DNA of 33,715 nt from Reticulitermes lucifugus. Lineage: Eukaryota > Arthropoda > Insecta > Blattodea > Rhinotermitidae. The position numbers were made by a program, and so were the translations under genes. The notes beneath the pieces are model-generated. The model worked only from the letters and a program-made list of their open reading frames with translations, had not been told where the DNA came from and searched no databases. Below, piece after piece: positions 25,330 through 33,715 of this stretch; position 1 is the first letter of the stretch, and every line of letters starts with the position of its first letter. The DNA is taken from positions 1-33,715 of the forward strand of contig JAKCWW010004932.1 of assembly GCA_026260175.1 (NCBI GenBank), read 5' to 3'.

Positions 25330-26288
25330 GTTCTTCACTAATTTTCGAGAATCTAAAACATCAAAACTTACTCAGTCTAAAACTTCTTCATTCTGACCTT
25401 TCTTATATTTTTAAATTTTGATCTTCCTTTTATACATGACTGTGAAACCTGGGGTGCTGTGAGACTATATCAAGTTTTAAATGAAACACCTCCTATGTCT
25501 AAGAAAGTATTATGTTGCTACCAACAGGTTACAGAAGCTGAAATACACAGTAAAAATTGGGTACTAACAACATCCTATTGCTTGGACAAGTCAATAGAAA
25601 ATGGTGAAATCTTATCTCGTAAACTTGGTACCTTTAGAAAGCACAAACATTGTTTATAGACTGTGCAATAGGAAGCATTTTGAACAGTGGCTGATTACAT
25701 TTTTTAAGTTTCTTTACCACAGTCTAGTGCCTGGATTGAGAACTAGTGGAGCTAAATCTGTGCTCTCCATACATGCCTTCATGGTGTGTAGAAGGACAAC
25801 TTTACATCTTACATGTGATTTCAAGCCATGTGCCATAGCTGTTTGTGTCAGTTAAATTTCTCTCTTATTTGCGTGGTTCTGCTTAACCCTGTTCTTGTCT
25901 TATGCACAAATTGTTACCTGTTGTACTATTAGACAGTTTTATATACCTATTTTTATAGCTCTGAAGTCTTATATGTTGATTCATATATATTCATACATAC
26001 ATACAATCAAATTGTTTTTACATAGGTTTGTAAAAGGAGATATAAAAGTACTCATATATTTAGAGTGCATGAATGTGTGATAACTCTATACATATATATC
26101 AATTCTTTGTTAATTTTTAAACTTGTTTGCAAATAAATGTATATGGTAGGTTATATTTTGTTTAATTCCACCTGTTATGAAAACTTTAAGAACAATGTGG
26201 ATTTCCATTTCCCCATCCTATCCCTATTTTGGGTAGATTTCAATAGCCACTTATGCACATTTACACTTTATGACATGTTTAATTTCAG

Positions 26289-26382
26289 CTGCACTCCTGG
26301 ACAGCCCTCAGATGCTTATTGCAGAAGAGGAAAAGATTATAATTGAGGAGACATCAGGAAATCAAACAATTGTAGAAGAAAA
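26289..26382 (+). CDS. rtGEF: beta-PIX, linker exon before the coiled coil
   Basis: This 94-nt exon is entered at phase 1 (G|CT) after acceptor atttcag and left at phase 2 (AA|G) with donor gtatgt. It encodes ALLDSPQMLIAEEEKIIIEE, then TSGNQTIVEE and the first two bases of Lys. Vertebrate beta-PIX has the same acidic block (Pro-Glu-Glu-Glu-Lys-Ile-Ile-Val-Glu-Glu-Thr) directly before its coiled coil, so order and content agree with the family. The acidic linker connects the GIT-binding helix to the oligomerising tail. Joining to the exon at 4679 and to the exon at 26705 keeps the frame without any adjustment. Confidence 0.95.
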
Positions 26383-26704
26383 GTATGTATGTTACTGTCT
26401 AGCAGCAGGTTAAGAAAAGTAACGTTATTCACCAATGTTGGAAGGTTCCCCACTTCATTGATTGGAGGGGTGGGCTTATGAATGGCCCTCTAGTGGTTCT
26501 GAACTTTTAATCAAGCACAGTAGTATGCTTAATGGGGCCTTCTGATAGTCACTAGTTCCATGAAATGAAATCGGTTTGATCTGAAAAATGTTATCTTTCA
26601 CATGTTGTCTTTCATTGGTTTATGCTGCTATAAAATACAAAGCTGTTCTTAATTTTTTTTCTTCTTTTTTTGTATCTGAAATATTTCATTGGTTGTTGTG
26701 ACAG
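26383..26704 (+). other. Last intron of beta-PIX, 322 bp
   Basis: This intron runs from donor gtatgt to acceptor gttgtgacag behind a T-rich tract. It is short compared with the preceding intron and holds nothing else that I can see. Confidence 0.9.
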
Positions 26705-26891
26705 GAGCTTGGTGGATACAGTGTATGCACTGAAGGACCAAGTAAAGGAGCTGAAATCCAATGTAGTACTTCTGTCATCACAGCTGGAAGAAGAAACTAA
26801 AGCAAGGCGTACTTTGCAGAATATTGTCTCCACTCACCTTGTTGGAGTTGGTAAAGATGATATTCACTGGCCAGAAATTGACATGCTGTGA
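26705..26891 (+). CDS. rtGEF: beta-PIX, last coding exon: trimerising coiled coil and C-terminus
   Basis: The first base completes the Lys of ...VEEK. The exon then encodes 61 residues beginning SLVDTVYALKDQVKEL and a TGA at 26889. Vertebrate beta-PIX has the same start (SLVDTVYALKDEVQEL) in the coiled coil that forms a parallel trimer and displays C-terminal PDZ ligands for Shank and Scribble. Heptad-spaced hydrophobics (V, L, V, L, L, L) run over about 40 residues and stay in register through LEEETKARRTLQNIV. The last residues are EIDML, where vertebrates end in a class I ligand (Thr at -2). Asp at -2 here suggests a class III-like ligand or a lost one. A GC-richer composition and the exact frame support the exon. 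Confidence 0.96.
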
Positions 26892-27331
26892 GATAAATGA
26901 CATTTTCTTGAGAACAGAAAGCAGACTGGCTCTTTGAGAGTACTGACTAGTCTCGTTTGCAAATTTTGTTAGTGAGCATTCAGAGTATTTGTAACATCCT
27001 TGTCATAAAAGCAACAGTACGATTAGTGCAAATCCACACAACAGTGCAAACAAAAGTAGTCAGGGTTGTAATATAGGATTTACAGTTGTGATGGATCATT
27101 AAAGTAAAATTAAAATATGTTACTGATGTTCAATTTGTGTTTGTTTGTTTGTTTAATTTATACATTAGTACTTTGGCAGTCTTCACAGTTGTAGACTTGT
27201 CGTCATCATCATATGTGTTTTTATGTTCATCAAATTCATGTGTGTTAATTTTAGGTATAATGTAGACATTTCTGTATCTGACACTTTTTTTTTAAATTAT
27301 GTCACACTTTTCAGGTATCAGTTAATGCTGT

Positions 27332-27337
27332 AATAAA
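27332..27337 (+). terminator. Candidate poly(A) signal of the coiled-coil transcript
   Basis: This is the first AATAAA after the stop codon, about 440 bp downstream. Later hexamers could extend the 3' UTR. Confidence 0.4.
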
Positions 27338-29459
27338 AATGCCTACTTGATGGCACTTAATTACAGTGAAGTACATAATGCATGCTTTATGGTACATTTT
27401 ACATATCCTTCCATTACATATAATTCAAGACTAATTTTAATACTTTTACTGTAAAATATGTTGAACTAGTCCTCATCAGGAGTGAATTTTTAGTTTGTAA
27501 TAATTCTATGCATTGAGAAGACTACTAAGAGTGTATTTTGACAGAAATGTGCAGTATTTTCTTCACACTAAAATCCAGATGGACTTGTACTGTATATTCT
27601 TCACATGGATAAGCACGAGATGACAGTTACGAATATTTTATATTCTTTGATTAAGTTTTGTATTTTTAACCATCACATTGAAAGGGGTGTTTAAAATATC
27701 AATAATGGCCACAAGTCCCATCAGGTTTTGTAACGTTTTATGGCAGTCACTTCTATGAGGCTGTTGACTAAACTAAAACAATAAGTAGAATAGTCAAATA
27801 CATATAGCCATAGTAGCTGCTGGCAAGTTTATTCTCTAACCTGTGTACCAAGTTTGTGTTTTATTTCAGTATTTCCCATACATTTACCACATGTATTCAT
27901 TCAGCATTTTGTTGAAGAAGTGAAACCAAGGGACTCTCTCTGCATGTGTTACGCTGCCAAGCTAGGTTTGAGGCTGTTGTAGTTGTATAATTGAGACTCA
28001 GCTGTTCTGCATTCAGGGAACAGTCAACTGTTTATTGATGGTTTGACTGCATATCATGAAGGGGAATGTGGTGTAATGTGAAGAGTGTGGAAGAAGGATA
28101 AGTAAGAATGTAATACAGAAATTACAGATTTCAGCACATTAACAGAGGAAAGCTAATGTTTGTGCAAACCCATGCAGGAATATGCAAAGAGAATTTAAGT
28201 TTGGGAATTTTGGTGCAATAATAGGTGTCTAGCTAAAATCTAAAGGGAGACTAGATCACCAAGAATGTGATATTCATTGATGAAGCAAAATACATTAGAA
28301 AATATTAACTCGAATTAATTACCATTCTCAGTTAATCACACACACTATTATTTTTAGAAACATAGTCCTGTCATGTTTGTGTGCGTTCTTCTGATAACTT
28401 ACAAATTTTTATGAAACTCTGTATGAATGTAATGCATGTTTTATATGAAACATTTTTATGTGCATTTCAAATGAAAATGTTGTGATGTAAGACAGCAGGA
28501 GTAAGATTATTTAACTTACTAGCCATTCTACTTAATCTTCACTTATGCTGTTGAAGAAATATTACAGTTGTAATGCCATCAGTAAAATGTAGTTAACTGT
28601 ACTTGTACCTACATTTTACCACTCCAGTTCAAATACTTCCAGGTATAGCTAAGCGATGTTTCAGTCTTAATTCTGGAGGTACCTTCTTTTAATTGTGGTC
28701 GTGAGGATGAGTATCATAATTTACAATTTTCTAGTCTTTCTCAGTTAAGTCAGGTGACTACACTTATTAGGAATAAAAGAAAATGTAATTAAATTTTACG
28801 CAGTACAAATGAAAATGGAAAGCTGGATATGTCAGGTTCATATTTTGTGTTTGTACTGTACAGGATGGTGGTTTTTGCTGATGTTTATATGTTTGTAGCC
28901 TCCCCTTGGTCATACTGCCCTTGAAGTTACACTGTTTGGGAAGCACAATCTTATAATGTAGAAATCCTGTTGAGCACTAAAGTTTTCCTAATTTATGGCA
29001 TCTTCCGAACTGAACTAATCTTCCTAGAATGTTTAAAATATCCTATGAAACAGTAACTGAAGAATTGAGGTTAGCCAGTGATCTCAGTGCTCAGTTTATC
29101 ACATCTTTTATTGCCAAAATTTTATACTTAAGTGAATCAGTACAATGAAATTAGTATGTATAATCTGTAATGTGGAGAGCTACATAAAATTGTCAATGTT
29201 TTATTTTAAAGAAGAATTCATAGTACTTATAGAGATACATTATTTTGATAATATGGCTGCATTTTCCTCACCCCTTTGAAACAGACAATTCCATTTCCTG
29301 GGTGCACCTAATGTATGTATATGCATAACCAAGATGACTTGGTTGTTTAGACTCCCATGGTCCTAGAGTACAATTGTGTATTGCTCACTACCAAATCACG
29401 CACCTGTTGTAACCTTCAGAAGCTTGAAATTCAATCAATGAAAATATGTTTCTTTCCAA

Positions 29460-29700
29460 TGCTCCCAATTTCTGGGACAGCATTGCTCATCCTGACAAGA
29501 GCAGCATGAAGATGAAGATGAGTATGATGCATTGGGGGAGTGATACTGACAGTGTAAAACCAAATCGTTCGGAGATACACTGGTCCCAGTGCCACTTTCT
29601 CCACCACAAATCTCACGCGGACTGATCCTCGATCAAACCTGGGTCTCCATGGTGAAGGGGGACAACTAACTACCCAAGCCATGGCACAGCCCTTAAAGCA
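29460..29700 (-). mobile_element. tRNA-derived SINE, family 1, copy 2
   Basis: Read on the reverse strand, this copy begins gtgccatggcttgggtagtt (A-box region). It continues through ccaggtttgatcgagg (B box) into gagatttgtggtggagaaag, then ctgtcagtatcactccc and actcatc. The blocks and their order match the copy at 13384-13561, in opposite orientation. An open frame across it is a by-product of the repeat. Confidence 0.8.
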
Positions 29701-32028
29701 TAAATTATGTCAACAATATTTTAAAACCAAGTTTGTACCTTAGAAAATGCTTCATCTTCATTACAAAGACCAATCAGTGGTGTTGAGTGACACAAGCTCT
29801 ATTTATTTCAAGAATCGTAAACATACGAGTACACCAGGTGGGCAAAAAGCAAAGTTTCTGAGTGTTAAAAGCAGGTGGTTCACATAGTTTCTACTGTGTT
29901 TCAACGGGTAAACTGTGACATAATAGGTGTATTTAAATTGTTGCATTGAAAAATTGTTGCGAGAAGTTGCTGGATGGTTTGATGTACAAAGTTTAGTTCA
30001 TGGCATATTGTAAAAATTATGCCTTCATGTTGTTACTGTTTTAATAACTACATTGGTTACTAGTCTTAATACATTTTAGAATTTTTACTCCCATTAAATA
30101 AAACGAACTTTGAGTATTTTGAATATCTATTGAACCCATTTTCTGATTGCTTTAAAGAGGTTCAAACCGTAAGAAACTTGGCTAAATGCACAAGAGGAGG
30201 AAGAGTGTCAAGAGAGAAAAGACTATATTTCCGAGAAAGACAGCCTTGGCACGCGTAGGTAACATGAGTAAATGTGGTGCCTGGCTACATAATTACCCAT
30301 CTTGATGTCAAGTTTTCCTGCATCATTCTCTTCTTTCTTTGTGATTTATTTAACACAGTAAGTAGGCCAGATTGTGTAGTGTCAAATGATAGGCTAGTAA
30401 GTGAATAATGAATTGGAACGGATGTTCATAGTTTATTGTGAGGTACTATCTGGACATTTGCTTGGAGAAACAGGAAGGCCACAACAAACCTGTCAGTGTA
30501 TCAGGAATGCTAACCACTGTACTGCACTGATAGCCCTTTGTTTGATACATGAATTTGTTTCAAGAAAAAATACTAGAATGTGTAATGTCTGTTGGGCAGG
30601 CATGGACTGGGTTAATTTAGCTTAGAGTGGGGGCCAAGTGGTGGGCTCTCATGAATGCTGTTCCATAAAGTGCAGGGAATTTCTTCACTGGTTGAGGAAC
30701 TAAGCTGTTCAAGGACTGCTCCAAGGAGTGAGTTGAAAATTTTTCAGTTCCCATTTCTAACCATGGTCCAGTGTGTTGAATGCTTCAAGAATTTCTCCTT
30801 GGTTTTGCACAGTTTTACGTCTTCATTCTGGCTGTGATACATTTTGAAGGTTATATCATGCAATCTGATTTTCATACCCATGAAATTCCAAGAACTATTA
30901 GGAGAGATAAGTTGACAGGAAATTTTATTTCATAACACTGTGACTATTTATGTCCTCTTTTTAGTAGTCGATATGTGGGAAATGCTCCCTGTTCTTGTGA
31001 TGGGTATATGGTAACCCTAATAATGAAGATAATTTATTTATAAAGTGTACTTTGGCTCATCTTTATTCCTAAAATATTTCATTACTTTAGAACACAGTAC
31101 ATCAATAATGTAAATCCTGAAACAGGCTTTTAAGGGTAAAGAGAAATTTTGGTTGGGTAAGAAAATGATGGCCCTTTTAAAGCTGCAACTAGATATTGGA
31201 CTGAACTGAGATATCAAGACAAAGACTAGTAGCAACAAACAACACTTCGTGCCAACCTTGGTGCACTGTATGGACCTTTAATTTTTCACATGCTGCCACC
31301 CTGGCTGTGCCATGTGTTTGTTAATGCATTTAAGGGTACTATAAACTTAAACCCCTTCCATCCTTGGCAGTAGTTGGAATTTATATCCCACAATCATTGA
31401 AATGTTAAATGTTATTTACACAGCTCATGAGTTGTTTATTATTACTATTACCAGTATGTGCTGCACCCTTAGGGGCAAGTCCAGCAAAGTTTGACATCAC
31501 ACAGCAAGTACAATTTATCTCTTCTCCACAGTGTTCCGATTGGCTCCTGTTCGCTGTATGCCGTGGTAAAGCAGCCAGGGTGAGCAGTTGACCACTCACT
31601 TCAAAGTGCCTACGGTGTGAGTGGCATGATCACAGGTTATCTAGTATAAGGAATGATACTGCCGCTTTCCGATATGCCTTCATGGCGTGCAGAAGGTTAA
31701 TCATGGAACTTCTGGGACTTAGACGTTTTATCTTTATTCTTATGGTAGAATACGCAAGTGAAAACTGGTTCACAACATGGAAAGCTTGAAGTTAAGTTTA
31801 GTTGCCACACCTACGATTAATCGGGACAGGATGAAGGCAAATTATGAATTATAGACAGTTTGTCACGAAACCGAAACGGCAATTATTATTTTGAAAGCAA
31901 TCACTATACGATTGAAAATGACAAATTCTATTGCGCTATCAAGAACATAAATCAACATTCTTCCACACTCGAAAAGCCTGTGTTTGCTCCATGATACACA
32001 CGAAGTCTCATATCCTCTATATTTATAT

Positions 32029-32279
32029 TAATGAGTCCGACAGAATGTACTTATAGCTAATTTCGTCATATTACTAGCACATACTGTTATAATCTCCTAC
32101 ATATTTCGGCCATTTCTGGGCCATCATCACGGAGATAACGTAAAGAGATATATAAAATATTTGTATCTGCTGTCTCCCAGATGATGGCCCAGAAAGGGCC
32201 GAAACGTGTAGGAGATTATAATAGTATGTAATGGCTATATAGTAAGAGTACCTACATGTGCATTTTGTTGGACTCATTA
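32029..32279. mobile_element. Foldback element with about 99-bp arms and hairpin motif
   Basis: The left arm 32029-32127 and right arm 32181-32279 are reverse complements. They run from taatgagtccgacagaatg against cattttgttggactcatta to an almost perfect inner block of 48 bp (catactgttataatctcc... against ...ggagattataatagtatg). The inner block contains ggcccagaaagggccgaaac at 32186-32205 and its complement in the left arm. There is no coding sequence. It lies 0.7 kb upstream of the start codon of the SR-related gene. Confidence 0.85.
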
Positions 32280-32285
32280 CTATAC

Positions 32286-32529
32286 CGCTCATGAAACAGC
32301 AATTTGTCGTAACCCACCGATACTGAATTCCGGGAGACAGAAAAAACTTGACTGATACTCAATAGACCAACACTTAAGCATGTTATGGTTTTGCAAAAAT
32401 GTAAGGACAAGCAATTTTTTGTGGACAACATATTGACAGAAGGCGTGTTTGTAACCCAGCTGTCCAGTAATGCGGGACTCTCAGTTGAACGAATTGTGTG
32501 GGTTACGACAAATTGCCGATTCATGAGCG
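32286..32529. mobile_element. Second inverted-repeat element, adjoining the previous one
   Basis: cgctcatgaaacagcaattt at 32286-32305, continuing to 32316, matches the reverse complement of 32499-32529 at 29 of 31 positions. The spacer is 182 bp. Weak similarity continues inward (cgggagacag against agtcccgc). It starts six bases after the foldback at 32029-32279, so the two may be parts of one composite insertion. The overlapping short reading frames on both strands follow from the palindrome. Confidence 0.7.
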
Positions 32530-32589
32530 ATATGTCCCAGGCACGGAAAATATTAATGATCTCATATTGTCCCTTAAATAGGATGTGAA

Positions 32590-32981
32590 CTGCCCTAATG
32601 GAACCTAGCCAATGTCAGAAGTGCCCGTCTACACGGTGGTAGTCGCTCTGTTGTGATAGTGTGTAATCCATGGTTGGTATTAACTGTACGAATATATGCG
32701 CGTGCAGGGATTGTTTGCTGTGCGTAACGTAGCATGAGTGGAAGTGTAGTTGGTGCGTGTTACAATAATACAATCCGTTCAGTTTAGCAGTGTTGAAAGA
32801 CGTATTTTGAAATTAAGTTTTGTGACTAACATTAATTGTGGAAGTCTACCGCAGACCAGTCGCATTTCAGTCTCTTCGTAGCTGTGGAAGTGTGATGAGT
32901 AATCTTGGGGTGTCGGGATTTCTATAGCGAATTGTTGCTGTTACATGGTTCAGATATAACCTGTGTTGTATTCACAGTAAT
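32590..32981 (+). promoter_or_regulatory. Promoter and 5' leader region of the SR-related gene
   Basis: CpG dinucleotides become frequent here (cgtctacacggtggtagtcg, atgcgcgtgc, gcgtaacgtagc), while most of the window is CpG-poor, as expected of an unmethylated promoter in a methylated genome. Two arthropod Initiator matches occur, tcagtt at 32779-32784 and tcagtc at 32867-32872. I see no good TATA box or DPE. A possible acceptor (ttgtattcacag) ends at 32977, five bases before the ATG, so the leader may itself be spliced, but I see no convincing donor. Confidence 0.5.
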
Positions 32982-33121
32982 ATGGGTAGATCCAGAACGA
33001 GAAGCAAGTCTCCTAAAAGGCGACATAAAAGTAAACATACAAGCAAACGTTCAAAATCTCGTGACAGAAGTAGCCACAGTAAGCACCGAGACAAATCAAG
33101 AGAACGTAGTGCGAAGTCAAG
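32982..33121 (+). CDS. First coding exon of an Arg/Ser-rich (SR-related) nuclear protein, partial
   Basis: The ATG at 32982 opens 46 codons plus two bases up to a strong donor (aag|gtgagt, intron starts 33122). The peptide begins MGRSRTRSKSPKRRHKSKHT and goes on with Arg, Ser, Lys and His almost only (e.g. KRSKSRDRSSHSKHRDKSRE). This is an RS-like domain, normally phosphorylated by SRPK/CLK kinases, that directs proteins to nuclear speckles and the spliceosome. Candidates with such N-termini are ARGLU1, SNRNP27 and the helicase DDX46. The exon alone cannot choose between them, so no symbol is given. A different frame is also open here (from 32905). The RS composition, the purine-plus-TATG start context and the donor support the frame chosen. 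Confidence 0.75.
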
Positions 33122-33715
33122 GTGAGTTTTAATATTTTAGTTTACATGTATGTATAAGGTGTTCAGATCGGTTTAGGTAAGCGCTTATGCGTTACCTTTA
33201 GGAGTCGCTGTGGGTATGTTTTTTTATACTGAACTGAGCTGCTTTGTTTGTTTAAACAAGTCGGAAATATGCAGGTTTTGGCAATGTCAAGCATTTATGA
33301 TGATGTTTTTTAAACGTTAATGTTATGTTCACTTATACCTGTGATAAATATGGCTGGCCCTGGTTCCGAATATGAAGTGAAAAAAAGACGTTCCTAAACG
33401 TGACATTTATTGCTTTAAATTAGGTTAGGTTTGGTCATGTTATAGTTCGCGTGAGTGGTGTTGTTACTTATGTCTGTACCATTTCTTTTCTTCTTTATCC
33501 CATTTAGTATCTCAAGTCTTAACGCAGTTCATTCATATATAGATGGTCTTGTACCTGATTCTGCAGTTTTACCCAGTATTGGAATATAATGCATAAATTA
33601 GGTGATACTTTACATTGTAAATGTTATGTAGGTATAAGTAATGCATAACAATTAAATTTTATGTGCATGATTTTATTTCCTATTGTATTTATATGCATTG
33701 TTTAGATGACGCTTG
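33122..33715 (+). other. First intron of the SR-related gene, partial (right edge)
   Basis: This intron starts with gtgagt and runs off the window. No exon is visible. It is slightly CpG-richer at its start than the beta-PIX introns, as expected near a promoter. Confidence 0.7.

Larger units (their letters stand above)
4769..26288 (+). other. Giant intron of beta-PIX, 21.5 kb
   Basis: This intron separates the GIT-binding exon from the coiled-coil exons. Its donor is gtatgt and its acceptor is atttcag. Both ends are phase 1, so direct joining gives ...YTVNS-A-ALLDSPQM. The candidate alternative terminal exon (14935-15119), a foldback element (5340-5700), a strong hairpin (6668-6726), three SINE copies and several microsatellites lie inside. 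Large parts (about 6.8-12.5 kb, 15.7-17.4 kb, 17.6-19.3 kb, 20.3-26.2 kb) show nothing beyond AT-rich DNA with short chance reading frames. Confidence 0.8.
26892..32028. other. beta-PIX 3' UTR followed by intergenic DNA
   Basis: After the stop at 26891 the sequence turns AT-rich and non-coding. The first AATAAA lies at 27332-27337 (with ATTAAA at about 27098), and others lie at 28772 and 30097. Insect 3' UTRs can be kilobases long, so the transcript end cannot be fixed. The region holds a reverse-strand SINE (29460-29700) and a GC-richer patch at about 31480-31700. I see no convincing gene in it. Confidence 0.6.

Noticed and set aside
25459..25855. Two overlapping frames of 66 and 84 codons
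   Set aside because: No domain, no consistent splice sites and no phase match with the PIX exons.
31409..31591. Open frame starting with a signal-peptide-like stretch (MLFTQLMSCLLLLLPVCA)
   Set aside because: The hydrophobic start comes from a TTATTATTACTATTACC-type simple sequence, and the frame ends soon with no mature-protein features.
32252..32588. Overlapping 67- and 90-codon frames on opposite strands
   Set aside because: They lie in an inverted-repeat element, and a palindrome opens frames on both strands.
33418..33434. ttaggttaggtttgg as an interstitial insect telomere repeat
   Set aside because: It has only two TTAGG units, too few to call.

Overview
The window is eukaryotic nuclear DNA, most likely from an insect. 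It is AT-rich and visibly poor in CpG across most of its length, which suggests germline CpG methylation. Two interrupted genes with GT..AG introns are present, and the rest is intronic or intergenic DNA carrying tRNA-derived SINEs, a pogo-type MITE and foldback elements. The protein sequence and the repeat style fit a hemimetabolous insect such as a termite or cockroach. The order-level placement is inference.

Gene 1 (+ strand, 1315-26891) is the 3' part of the Rac/Cdc42 exchange factor beta-PIX (ARHGEF7; rtGEF in flies). Four exons join in frame: 1315-1507, 4679-4768, 26289-26382 and 26705-26891, giving 187 residues and a stop. They encode the proline-rich WSMSCLRPSPPLRP segment, the GIT-binding helix (EEDAQILRVIEAYCTSAKTR), the EEEKIIIEET linker and the C-terminal coiled coil (SLVDTVYALKDQVKEL...). 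The SH3, DH and PH exons lie beyond the left edge. The GIT-binding and coiled-coil exons are separated by a 21.5 kb intron. Inside it, at 14935-15119, is a phase-compatible, GC-rich candidate alternative last exon. It would end the protein before the coiled coil, as the vertebrate beta2-PIX isoform does.

Gene 2 (+ strand) starts at 32982. Its first coding exon (to 33121) encodes an Arg/Ser-rich N-terminus of an SR-related nuclear protein and continues past the right edge. Its upstream region is richer in CpG than the rest of the window and is preceded by two adjacent inverted-repeat elements.

Repeats: a pogo-type MITE (3628-3784) lies inside the left arm of a large foldback element (3613-4219). 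Further foldbacks lie at 5340-5700, 32029-32279 and 32286-32529. Three of the four foldbacks share a motif of constant flanks around a hairpin whose stem sequence changes between loci but stays paired. Two SINE families are present, each with two copies (19370-19634 with a perfect 13-bp target duplication, and 17411-17570; 13384-13561 and 29460-29700). A nearly perfect 59-nt hairpin stands alone in the big intron at 6668-6726. Simple repeats are scattered through the introns.
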